Below, piece after piece: positions 52,078 through 62,510 of a DNA stretch of 64,000 nucleotides. The position numbers were made by a program, and so were the translations under genes. The stretch's first letter is position 1; the number at the start of each line of letters is the position of its first letter. Source of the DNA: Saccharomycopsis fibuligera x Saccharomycopsis cf. fibuligera. Taxonomy: Eukaryota > Ascomycota > Saccharomycetes > Ascoideales > Saccharomycopsidaceae. The stretch lies in assembly GCA_001936135.1 (NCBI GenBank), contig CP012819.1, positions 2,079,501-2,143,500 on the forward strand. The letters run 5' to 3'. The notes under the pieces are model-generated. The model was not told the DNA's origin, did not search any database, and saw only the letters and a program-made list of their open reading frames with translations.

Positions 52078-55000
52078 TTACCAAAAATCATCATCGGAGC
52101 TTCCGCTTTGTCTTCTTCTTCTTTCAGTATCAACATCACCGCTATTGTGATCAACTGAAATTGACATGTCCAAAGGTCGAGATTGAGATTCTGTTTGAGA
52201 TGCTGAAGTCATAATCGAGTCGCTGAAAATACTGTTTCTATTACCACCGCCGTTACTTCCACTACCTTCAGCACCATCACCATTAGCCTCCACTGATATA
52301 GAACTATCATTATTATTAGTGCTTGCACCAACAGCTGTCTCATTCTTCTTCTTCTTCTTCACCGGCACCCCCTTCTTACGACACAATGGACAACTATTTC
52401 TTCCAGTAACAAGCCACTGATCAATACATTCCCTATGGAAAAAATGGCCACAGGATTTCAATTGACGGCATTCTTCGTTTGTTTCGTACTCGGTGAGACA
52501 AACTAAACATTTGTCTGTTGATGTCACTTTCATCTGAGGTATTTCTTTCAACTGGGCATTGGCATTGGCATCGGCATTTTCAAGGCTAGGTATGGCTGGA
52601 TTTTGAGATTTACCATTATTATCATTAATATTAGCGGTATTGATATTTCCAATGCTTTCTTTGATATACAAATCTTCATTTCGAGGTATGTTCGCTTCTG
52701 GCATCACAACCACATCATCATCTTCGGTCTTATATTCCTTTTCATGTGCCTCTTGTTGCTTGTGTTTATGAAGAACATCTTGCTGAGAAACATCTTCCTT
52801 CTGAGAAGCAGTCACAACCTCAGTAGCACTCGTCGCCTCCGACGCCTCATCAACAACAACAATCCGAATCAATCCACCTGCCCGATCAACATCCTCCTGG
52901 CTGGCCACCGGTGGCTTAACTTCTCCCAACATTGCCTGCAACGCCAATAAATCCTCATACGTTGGATTATCGGATAGCAATGTCGGTGCAGACAATACAG
53001 GATGATCAATAGGGAATGAGTGACCCATGATAAAAATCACCCATGATCTGTGAACGCCGCCATTGCCAGTATCACTGCCTTCAACTCCAAGGCCGTTGGC
53101 GTTTCTTGTTCGCTGAACATAGTTTTGAGCAATTTCTTCCAACCGGTGATTGTTACGACTATTTTCTAGTCTGAATCGAGAGCGATGGTTTCTGTTTCTG
53201 AAAAATGACCTAGCAAAACCGCCGGCGCCACTGTGACCATTATTACTGTTGCTGCCGCCATTGCTACCACCACTACTGGCAGCAGTGCCAGTTATTCCTT
53301 GCTCTAATTCAGTAGTAGGACCATGAGAGCTAGGCGGCGACAATAACGATGACAGCGGACTTTGGTGCTGTTGATGTTGGTAATGTGGGGGCGGCATATC
53401 AGCGAGCAAATTGCTTTGAGAACTGCTGCTGGCTGAAGATGATCTCAAGTTTCCCAAGTTGCTCAAATCTCTGAAATCGCCAAAACTACTGGCGGAATTT
53501 GATTGTGGAAAATCCAATAGATCACCTACACTTGAGCTTGCGCTGCCATTCGCACTATTACCGCTGCCGAAATTATTGTTACGGTTAGCATTGACATTGG
53601 CACCGTTGCGATCATGATGATGATGATTATGCTGATGCAACCCGTCAGGAACAATGTTATCCAAATGAACCCCTTGCCCCTGTCCTTGGTCTACATTGCC
53701 ATTGACACTGGCGTTTCCATTAGCATTGGCATTGCCTGTCATATTCATTCCTGATTCACCTGGCAACACTGATCTCACACCAATAATAAGCACTGGAACT
53801 TGTTCTTCAGCGTCTTCGTCGTCTTCTTCGCCGGTCTCTTCGTTTCTTGGTCTTCGAGAATTAAAGCGGAATGCTCGGAAGAATGACATTGACTGGGATC
53901 TGCTGTCGTTATTGTCAGAGTCGGTGTTGGCACCGGTGTCATTTAGGGAGTCGTTGGAAGAGTTGCTGTTGCCTCCTGGATTTGCATTATTGGCAGACTG
54001 ACTTCGGGCACCAGCTTCACCAGTGAGAGCATTTGTAGCATCATTATCTGCAATCGGTTGTCTTTGTCGTTGCTGCTGCTGTTGAGCCCTCGCCAACCTT
54101 CTCCGTTCCCTATCCAAACTCAACCGAATACTGTTACTCAATTCATTAGCCAACAAGTTCCCCTGCAACGCCACAGAAAACTCAGCAAAGTTCGTATCCG
54201 AACCATCTTCAAAACGATGCGACGGCACAGTCGAACTCAACTCGCGATTGCGGTGCCGGTTATCAATTCGTATTCCTTCGTCACGTTGGTACTCTCCAAT
54301 TAGGTTATTTAGGGTAGAATGGGCGGCAAGTTCTAGAAGTCGTGAGAGCATTTGGGCTTGGTGGATGAAACTTGAACGGGTGGTGCCGGCGCCAGCTAAT
54401 GCGTTACCTGAAGCATTGGCAGCATTGACATTATTGGTAGCATTCGCACTATTGGCATTGTCACTATTGGTAGCATTCACACTATTAGCAGTAGCACTGC
54501 CAAGGGAAAAATCTCTTAGATAGTTTGGACTAGTCGGCGATGATAATGCAGAATTTGGAGCGGATGCAGAAGCTGAATGATTTCTATTAAAATGAGCAAG
54601 CGAGCTTAAATTTATAGAGGGTATTATCGATCCGGAGCCAGGACTTGTTCCATCTCTTGATGATGATTCTCGATAAGCCTGTCCCTGGCTTGTGCTTCTG
54701 CGACGAAGAATATTGCCGCTATTTGATCTGCTACCAATCCTGCTGCGATTGAGGTTGAGGCTGGTTCGATTTTCCTGATCTTGAGCATCATTTACAGCCA
54801 TTGATGATGACCCTGATGTTGATGGTGATGACGTGGAGGAAAGTTTCCGATTGGTAGTGGTAGCGTTGTTGTTTCTGTTCGTGTTTGAATTGTCAATGTT
54901 GGATAAGCTACTGCTACCTGGTAGCATTGAATTGAACAAATTCAAACGATGTCTATTAGTTCTTGAAAAAGGATTGAAATTTCTACGTCTTGGATTTCTT

Positions 55001-56745
55001 ATTATGCTGTCCAGCACTGATCTGGTTGGATTTGTCGCAAGCAGACTTATGCTTGATTGCTGATAAGAGTTGCTGGCTATTGCTGGCGGCCTTGTTGCGG
55101 GATCATCAACGCTGCGCACTTCCGCATTTGGAATTTGATCATGACTATGGCAAATTTGCTCATTATGGTTGAGCTGACCATTATTATTGAGAACCTTGCT
55201 AGAACTTGCAGCACTTACAGCGTTGTTGCTCAAAGATCCCGAGGTTTGATGAAAATCTTCTGGAAGATCTAAAAATTCAAAATCATCATCATGATGGAAA
55301 GATTGTTTTTCTTGCAAGTCTGTACTTGACTCAGTATTGTCAGTTGGCACTGCCAGTTTACTGTGTTGGGCTCTGATTTTCTGCGATGCAATAAAGTTTT
55401 TTCGTTCATGACTATAAGTATCAAAAAAATCGTCCTGGTCAGCTTCTTCTTCTTCTTCTTCTTTTTCTTCATTTTGCTGATTGCTACCATTGCTATGAAT
55501 GCTTTTGATGTCATTGTCAGACTGGAAGACATCTGCGATGTCTTCATCGCCATCCTTTTCATTGGCGAAAATAGCCTTCTTCTCAGTAGCTTTGGAGCGT
55601 TTTGAGGAATTCAGACTATACAGGTACAGATTCATGGGCTGGCTATCGACATCATCATTGAGGTTAACGTTGGCATTAAAGCTTGCTGGTAGTTTTTCTT
55701 TAGAGTCTTCAGTAGTCAAATTCTGCTTAGGATGGGTGCTACAGATATTGTTCAAGATCGAGGAACTGGTTGAGGAGTTATCATCATCATCATCATTATC
55801 ATCATCATCATCATAATCATCATCGTCATCGTCGTCGTCATCGTCGTCATCTGCAGCAGCGGCTGCGGATTCAAAAATGTAAGAGTCGGTTTCTCCTAAA
55901 TTCTCATTGACTGATGGAAGACGACTTGAATTATTGCTTAACATTGGGAAATAGTTTTGTCTGATGTAATCCTCAGCTCCGGTTGAAGAGTCTGCCATTG
56001 TAGATGTTGCTGCTGCTGCTGGAGTTGCTAGTCCGATGTCTTTTTCCTCACCTAGATTGAGTTTAGTCTTGTCGTATTTTCTCTTTAGAATCAGGAGTTT
56101 ACTACCACCATTGCTGGCGTTGCTTTTTGGCTCCTTCTTCAACTCAGAGAAGCTCGGCTTTGAAGTAGATGTTCTTGCAGAGTCCTGAGAAAAGTCCGGA
56201 GAAGACGCTTGCTGGCTATTTAGAAACTCTGCTTCTCTAGCATCAAAGTCTCTCAAGTTTTTTCTAGACACTGTCACTAAGTCGTTCAAATTACGTCTCC
56301 ATTTCTTTTTAGGAGCACTGCTGGTGGCTCTAGTGGACATTGAAGTATACGAAGCTTGTCTTGAAGCATAGCGAAGATGAGGAGACGCGGACAATTGCCC
56401 ACTGGCGCTGCTGCCTGGATTGCCACTTGTAGTAGAGATGCTCGATGAGGTGTTAGTATCTTTCTGGGACACGGAGTCGCTGCTGATTGCAGCCGCGCTG
56501 ACGTTATTGGTGGTACTGGTGTCATCGCTATTGTCTCTGGCATACACCGGATCTATCACATGGGCGGACGAGAGCCGCTCAGAGCCATCGTTGGCGGTTG
56601 ATGGCGGCTGAGCAGGCGATGAAGATGGCGCTGCTGCTGGCGCTGCTGCTGGCGAGGATGCGTTAGCCGAGGATGGGTCGGATGAGTCCAGAATGGCGCC
56701 GGGACCATGTTTGAGGTCAGAGGACCTGCTAGGGGCCTGGCCCAT
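52078..56745 (-). CDS. Long RING-H2 E3 ubiquitin ligase with myristoylation-type start
   Basis: 1555 residues from ATG 56745, the first ATG in the frame. The start MGQAPSRSS fits the N-myristoylation consensus (G2, small residue at 6), suggesting membrane attachment. Nearly all of the first 1220 residues are disordered: Ser/Asn-rich, several acidic runs, His runs. A conserved block WVIFIMGHSFPIDHPVLSAP ... NPTYEDLLALQAMLGEVKPPVAS precedes the RING-H2 finger (about 1413-1455): C-x2-C, then CGHFFHREC, then NSCPLCRKK, all eight ligands present. This block plus RING recurs in fungal RING proteins; I cannot name an S. cerevisiae orthologue. A basic KKKKK stretch and Ser-rich tail follow. GC content is higher at the 5' end. 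Confidence 0.82.
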   Translation of the reverse strand: MGQAPSRSSDLKHGPGAILDSSDPSSANASSPAAAPAAAPSSSPAQPPSTANDGSERLSSAHVIDPVYARDNSDDTSTTNNVSAAAISSDSVSQKDTNTSSSISTTSGNPGSSASGQLSASPHLRYASRQASYTSMSTRATSSAPKKKWRRNLNDLVTVSRKNLRDFDAREAEFLNSQQASSPDFSQDSARTSTSKPSFSELKKEPKSNASNGGSKLLILKRKYDKTKLNLGEEKDIGLATPAAAATSTMADSSTGAEDYIRQNYFPMLSNNSSRLPSVNENLGETDSYIFESAAAAADDDDDDDDDDDDYDDDDDNDDDDDNSSTSSSILNNICSTHPKQNLTTEDSKEKLPASFNANVNLNDDVDSQPMNLYLYSLNSSKRSKATEKKAIFANEKDGDEDIADVFQSDNDIKSIHSNGSNQQNEEKEEEEEEADQDDFFDTYSHERKNFIASQKIRAQHSKLAVPTDNTESSTDLQEKQSFHHDDDFEFLDLPEDFHQTSGSLSNNAVSAASSSKVLNNNGQLNHNEQICHSHDQIPNAEVRSVDDPATRPPAIASNSYQQSSISLLATNPTRSVLDSIIRNPRRRNFNPFSRTNRHRLNLFNSMLPGSSSLSNIDNSNTNRNNNATTTNRKLSSTSSPSTSGSSSMAVNDAQDQENRTSLNLNRSRIGSRSNSGNILRRRSTSQGQAYRESSSRDGTSPGSGSIIPSINLSSLAHFNRNHSASASAPNSALSSPTSPNYLRDFSLGSATANSVNATNSDNANSANATNNVNAANASGNALAGAGTTRSSFIHQAQMLSRLLELAAHSTLNNLIGEYQRDEGIRIDNRHRNRELSSTVPSHRFEDGSDTNFAEFSVALQGNLLANELSNSIRLSLDRERRRLARAQQQQQRQRQPIADNDATNALTGEAGARSQSANNANPGGNSNSSNDSLNDTGANTDSDNNDSRSQSMSFFRAFRFNSRRPRNEETGEEDDEDAEEQVPVLIIGVRSVLPGESGMNMTGNANANGNASVNGNVDQGQGQGVHLDNIVPDGLHQHNHHHHDRNGANVNANRNNNFGSGNSANGSASSSVGDLLDFPQSNSASSFGDFRDLSNLGNLRSSSASSSSQSNLLADMPPPHYQHQQHQSPLSSLLSPPSSHGPTTELEQGITGTAASSGGSNGGSNSNNGHSGAGGFARSFFRNRNHRSRFRLENSRNNHRLEEIAQNYVQRTRNANGLGVEGSDTGNGGVHRSWVIFIMGHSFPIDHPVLSAPTLLSDNPTYEDLLALQAMLGEVKPPVASQEDVDRAGGLIRIVVVDEASEATSATEVVTASQKEDVSQQDVLHKHKQQEAHEKEYKTEDDDVVVMPEANIPRNEDLYIKESIGNINTANINDNNGKSQNPAIPSLENADANANAQLKEIPQMKVTSTDKCLVCLTEYETNEECRQLKSCGHFFHRECIDQWLVTGRNSCPLCRKKGVPVKKKKKNETAVGASTNNNDSSISVEANGDGAEGSGSNGGGNRNSIFSDSIMTSASQTESQSRPLDMSISVDHNSGDVDTERRRRQSGSSDDDFW

Positions 56746-58017
56746 GATTTTATTGAACAACCGCGACGCTATTTTGGCTGTGTGGTGGAGGGATTGCTGG
56801 TGGGATTGCAGGTTGCACACTGTAGTCTGTACACCGTAATATAAAAATAAAAAAAAAAAAAAAGGGTATCACAGCGGTACTTGTCCGTGATGGGTGTTGC
56901 CAGCAAAGCGCCGCTGGTTGTGTGTGGCGCACCGTGGCTATCAGAAGAGTAGGAGCTTGGTTAAAAGCGGCAAGCTACTGGGAGTATCCGGAGGAGATAA
57001 AAGCAGGATATCCTGAGGTGCCAGCAGAGGACGCTGTGCTTCGTTGCGCTGTGCTGTGCTGTGTTGTGTATAAAGAATAGCAAGTAGCAAGTCAGTGAAT
57101 GAGTGTCGGTTCTTTCAGTGTTTTTCGCTCGCTCGTTCTGTCAGTATTTTGCTGTAGAGCGAGAGTGTGAGTAGCCGGTGGTGCGCTCTCTGCCTGCACG
57201 CTTCGTTTCACACTACAACGGAGCACATGGGACTTGCCTGATTCCGCGTCCCTCTGCATGCACCGCCAACCGTAATCACTGAGTGCCAAATGCTAAGGGC
57301 TGTATAACATGTATTAGCGGTGCTAATGCGTCCCTCTGGAGTGCCAGGCTGCCATAGGCAGTCTGGCTGTGCCAGGGACCCGTCTGGCTCCATCTGTCGC
57401 TTGGTGTCGTATCGCGTGTCGCCATCCATGGGTACCCTCCAGCGACTGCACCCTGTTATTATATCCTTGCACGCACGCCTACATAATTATCTACGAGTCT
57501 CAGTAGTACATCCGTAAAGACTCGGTCTTCAGCCGCAGCTGTGCGGAAACTTTTTCAGTCAGGCCATTTTTCCTCCTCTGCCAGCTTTTCTACTGCAAAA
57601 AGTGTTGCAGACCCTGCAAGGGTGTTCTTCCGGCTGGCGTTTTGGTGCCGCGTAATGCCTCCTGCTGGTGTCCGGATATCTTTGCACCAAGACAAATGGC
57701 AAACTTGAGAACATTTTTGCAAAAGTGATGGCACCGCGGTCATGTGGCATATCAGCTGACATACAGCGAGCGCCTGTAGCAGTTATGGGACACTTCCAGA
57801 TCAGGAATATATGCGACGCGACGCGTCGCGTCGCGTTTTCTTTTTCATTTTCTATTTCACTTTATCCTGAAGAAGAAGGAGAGAAAAAAAAATATACAAT
57901 ATAATCTTTTGCTCGACGACCCTTATCGGATCCACTACCGTTTCTACCTACCAACACACCGGCTTGTCAGAGTAGCATCGCAACAGTCAAAAACTAACAG
58001 TCTGAAACTAAAAAATA
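56746..58017. promoter_or_regulatory. Divergent promoter, RING gene / TOF1, with GC-rich part
   Basis: 1.27 kb. 56880-57840 is clearly richer in G and C than surrounding genes. It includes a repeated GCGTCCCTCTG (57247-57257 and 57327-57337), palindrome-like CAGGCTGCC / GGCAGTCTGG (around 57345-57366), and the MCB array near TOF1. Small open frames on both strands have no recognisable product. Confidence 0.55.
57813..57836. promoter_or_regulatory. Palindromic MCB array upstream of TOF1
   Basis: A 22-bp perfect palindrome (57813-57834) centred on ACGCGT (57821-57826). It packs overlapping ACGCG cores on both strands: plus 57816 and 57821, minus 57822-57826, 57827-57831 and 57832-57836. ACGCGT is the binding site of the G1/S factor MBF. 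It is about 185 bases upstream of TOF1, a replication gene. Confidence 0.75.
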
Positions 58018-61000
58018 ATGCAACTCGAAGTCGACAAAACCATTATCGAAGACACCCCCGTCCAAGATGCCAAAATCGACCGCATTGGTCAACTCACCGA
58101 ACAGATCCTCACCAGTGACACCTCGAAAACGAGGACACAGCACGTCATCAAAGCCCACATTGCCTCGTTGGTGTCTGCCCTAGGTGGTCCCGACCACACT
58201 TCTGAAGTATTTCCGCCGCCTTACAAACTCGGGGTCAACGCGCTAGCCGTGCTCAAAGATTTGAAAAGATGGTTAAAATTCGATAAGGCTTCCAAGAAAT
58301 GGGACGTGGCGTTGGCCTGCGCGGAAACCGGCCTTATTGCCAACGACTTGCTCAACATCCTATACCAGTGGGAGATGTCGTACCAAAACGGGCAAATTTT
58401 TTCGGAAAACAAAATCTACAGCGATAGAATCGCTAGCTTATGCTTGGAGTTGCTAGTCCCATTGACCTGGCCACTACAGTTGATCGACAATGAGTCTAGT
58501 GTCAACCAAGTGCAAAATTACCAAAAGCTTCGCAACTACCAATTGTTGTACAAGAAGCAGCTCTTGAGCTTCCACGGAGGGATCGTCTTCAAAGCAATGG
58601 TGCGGATCGTTATCCCAATCATTTCCAAGCCAAAATTCAATAGACTGGTCAGGGATAACAGTATGTTGAACCTATGCGTGCTTTTCTTCAGAAACGTGCT
58701 AAGCATTGCTCCGGATAATAGCTCGTACTCTTTGGGGAAAAGCTCCAAGTCCAGATCAAACAAGACGTTGCAGCCGGTGCTGAGCTTGCCTGCGGATGTG
58801 TCCACGGAAGACATTTCGCTAAGTACGGTGATTTCCGTGTTGGACGACAACAAAGTGTTGAAGTTCTTCTTGACGTTGTTTGCGGGCTTGCGGAAAGAGT
58901 TTGATGATGAAATCCTTGGTTTTGGATGTTTGGAATGTTTGTATTATTTGACCAATGGGGTGAAAATCAGCTCGTTGTTATATTACAATACTGGTGATGC
59001 CAATAGCCCGGATATCCAAAAACGCCCCATTCTGGCTCCCAGTGCCAGTGCCAGTGCCAGTACCAGTGCCAGTACCAGTGCCAGTACCAGTGCCAGCAAC
59101 ACTGCTACATTAGGAAATACAGCCACTTCAGCAAACCCAAAACAGACAGTAACTTCTGCTGGTTCAGAGTTACACGAGCTTCTCAAAAAGGAGAACAAGC
59201 TCAAAACCCGTTTTATCAAAGATTCGGCCTCACGGCATTCTCGCTTCGGCTCCCTCTTATCCCTCGACACCATAGAAACTGGCAGGTTAACCGTATCTGG
59301 CCAAAAAGCCCTCATGTCCGCCGAAAAGACCATGGAAAGACTAAATGAGACCAAGAGATGGAAAGCGCAGGCGCAACGAATCGCTAACTCTTCCGAAAGC
59401 GACGAGTTTAATAACGAAAACAAGGTGCAGTATCTATCGAGCCACGCGCAGCAGATCCTTGCCCAATTTGCGGAAATGTTCATTGACGGAGGGTTCAATC
59501 AATTCATCAGCGTTATTGGAAAGAAGTTTCACGGGGAGGAAAAGATCAATTTGCACTGCATTCAGTATTGTTTGGTAACTGCTTGGTTTTTGCAGTATGA
59601 ACGAACAAGAAAAGATCTTGCCAAGAAGCAAAAGGAACAAGAAGAAAAGCAGCAAGAGAAAGCTAAATCGGTTGTTGGTGAGGGTGGTAATGAACCTGCT
59701 GCTGATAGCGAGTTGGCTAAATTGCTTTATTCTTCAGATGCCAATAAGCAGAAAGATGCAGAGTCAGCCAATAATAATGACACTAATACCAGCAGTAACA
59801 AAAGTTTGGAAGAAGATGAAGATGAAGATGAAGTCAGCGAATTTGGATTGGTTGCCAGCACTTTACTTGAAGACAATATCCGACTCATCAAAGTATTTCT
59901 TAAACAAGAACACAGTAATGCTGATGTTTCTGTATGTCACGCCACAATCATTGCCCTTAAGGAAATTTTACTTCTACTAAATGAAATGGCTCGTTCCCAG
60001 TTCGATCAAGATGTCGATATTTCTATTGCTACCAAAAAGAAAATCTTTACTGATGAGGAGTTTTTGAACTCGTTAGTGACCATTGCAAAGAAATCGGTCA
60101 ATAAAAACATTACTTACTTATTATCTGTGGTTGAGATTCTTGATATATGTTTCAAAATTCTCGAGAACTTGAACAAGGACGAGACGTTAGTCATTGTTAA
60201 CCAAATCAAGAAATCCTCCTCATCTAAACAAATTACCGATCAGAACACTACCGAGGACAGCACGGCAGCGCAAATGGAAAGTGATGAAGATATCAAAAAG
60301 AGAGTTCGGATTAGGGAGTTTGATTTCAAAGAATTTTTCTCTCGTTTTATTAACGAAAGCACAATCAATGCCTACATGAGGTTATTCAAAGACTTTGACA
60401 AAATCGACATTGTATATCTCAAAAAAGCAATTAAGTTCTACCATCGAATTTTCTTCAGTTTCAAGCAACATGCAATTCTTTTAAGATTGGACTTTCTTGC
60501 CATATTGCATGAGATCTTGGCCCCCCGCAATAGATCAATTGTTGCTGCAGTGAGGCTTGAATTGGAAGATTTTTTCAAATATTACATGAAGGCATTGCGG
60601 TATCATTTGAACCAGACGCCTATTCTTTCCATTGAGTTGTTGTTTCCAAAGTTTAAGGAATCAATATATTATTTGAATACTGGTGAGAAACCGATTATTG
60701 CGGAGAAACAACAACGGAAAGTCGCAGATGTTCCTGATGTTCCTGACGAAGATGAAGATTTTGATCCTGCGGTTTATGGGGATGAAATTGGTGATGTTAT
60801 TCCTGCTGCTGGTAATCGCGCTGAAAGTGCCAGTGACCCTCACAATAAACGTCTTCTGCTCAATAGAGAAAAAAGGCAAAAAGCTCGCCAGGAGAAAAAG
60901 AATGAGAAGAGGGAAAAGAAAGAGAAAAATAAGAAGATGAAGAAGAAGCTAGTTAGAAAAAGAAGCAAGAAGGACAAAGATTATGATGATAACGATGATG

Positions 61001-61565
61001 ATGATGATGAAAGTGAAAAGAAAGCCGCTGCAGCAGTCAAAAAATACACATCAGCAATGTACATTGACTCCTCAGATGACGAAAGTGACCATGAAGCAGA
61101 TCAATTATTTTTTGAAAAAGAAAAAAAAATGAGGCAGTTAATGGATCGAAATGGAGGAGTTATTTCTAAGGCAGAGTATGACAAATTTAATCAAGAATTT
61201 TTCGCAGTGATTGAAAATGGTGGATCGATAAGTGATGCCAGAGATCGGGCCAATGTTGCTGCTTCTAAAGTTGCTGAAACTACAACTACTACGTCTTTGT
61301 CCTCAAATAGTGCTTCCAATACTGCTTCTCCTTCTGTCACTGCTTCTCCTTCTGCATCTCCTGCTCCATCATCACCAAAAATAGCAAAAACGGCAACACC
61401 AAAGCAGAAAAAGACCATAGATACTTCATTTTACGAAGAATTGAAAAACCAATTGCCTTTCGATCCTGATGCTGATGATGATGAACCTGCCAATCCAAAA
61501 ACTTATTCCGTTACTTCGAAACGTCTTGGGCTTGAAAATATGGTTAGTGATGATAGTGATGCCAG

Positions 61566-61638
<73 letters not shown>

Positions 61639-62067
61639 AGTGACAGTAGTGACAACAGCAGCGCAAGTGAGAAAGATAATGATAGAGATGATGAAATCGA
61701 TAAAAAAGCTGGTGGTTTTGATGGTGGTCAGCAGTCTGCTACTGTATTCCCACTAAAACGTTCAAGATCAAAAAGTGTTGATATTTCCCGTAATGAAAAT
61801 GAAAATGATGATCAAAATTATGGTAGTGATGATGATGTACTAGGAAACGAAGATAATGTAAAGGTTGTTAAGAAGCAAAAATTGAGCTTTGATTCTGATG
61901 ACGATGAGGGCTATGATGACGAAAATGCTAATCGTCAGGATGGCGTCATGAAAGACACTGGCCTTGACGACAAGCAAGATGATGATGGTGCTGAAAATAC
62001 AGTAGTAAGAAAAATTGCGAGAAAGAAGACGATCATACAAGATGAGGAGGATGATGATGAGGAATGA
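58018..62067 (+). CDS. TOF1: TOF1, replication fork protection (Timeless/Swi1 family)
   Basis: Tof1 with Csm3 and Mrc1 holds polymerase and helicase together, signals stalled forks and pauses forks at barriers. 1349 residues (S. cerevisiae 1238); start ATG 58018. The Timeless N-terminal domain is clear: IKAHIASLVSALGG, LAVLKDLKRWLKFD, DVALACAETGLIANDLL and IASLCLELLVPLTWPLQL. The conserved middle helices (LLSYQYER-type FLQYERTRKDLAKKQ, EFDFKEFFSRFINESTINAYMRLF, KFYHRIFFSFKQHAILLRLDFLAILHEIL) follow. The C-terminal third is charged and disordered with a long Asp run (GAT repeat 61566-61638). An (AS/TS)n stretch at about residues 342-360 comes from GCCAGT repeats (59040-59097). The MCB array upstream suggests G1/S transcription. 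Confidence 0.93.
59040..59097 (+). repeat. GCCAGT/ACCAGT hexamer repeat in TOF1
   Basis: About nine six-base units coding for alternating Ala/Thr-Ser, inserted in the helical repeat region. Confidence 0.9.
61561..61640 (+). repeat. GAT microsatellite (poly-Asp) in TOF1
   Basis: About 24 uninterrupted GAT units giving an Asp run in the acidic tail. The shifted frame yields a spurious poly-Met open frame. Confidence 0.9.
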
Positions 62068-62510
62068 TGGAATTGTTATTGCGTATTTAAAGTAAATAAA
62101 ACTGGAAAAAATAGAACTGAACTGTCTTTTGATTTCTGATTTCTGATTTCTTTGCTTAGTGCTTTTTCTTTGTTTTTGTTTATTCTTGTCTATTCAATTA
62201 GATAGCGGATGAGTAAAATTTTCAGGATATGTATAACCCTCATTTCTCTTAAACTTTTATGGTTTGTATTGGAAAAATCCGTATGTATTGTTTAGCGAGT
62301 GTACAAGGAACCGAATTGATTTTTTAGTATGAAAACAAAGTTAAAGTAAATTTTGAGGTAAACAGAGAATATCTAAATACTAAATTATGAACACAATCTA
62401 CACGAATGTAAACAAGAACTGAAAATAGAAACATTAGACAAGAAATGGCACTTCAATGATGCACAAATACAAATCGCCCTCTCGACTAACGCTTTTATCC
62501 TCAATAGTAA
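62068..62510. other. Convergent intergenic, TOF1 and AVT2
   Basis: 443 bases with short direct repeats of TGATTTC (62130-62150, three tandem copies of about TTTCTGA). No gene or RNA recognised. Confidence 0.5.

Noticed and set aside
61469-61756. Poly-Met frame in TOF1
   Set aside because: Shifted-frame reading of the GAT microsatellite.
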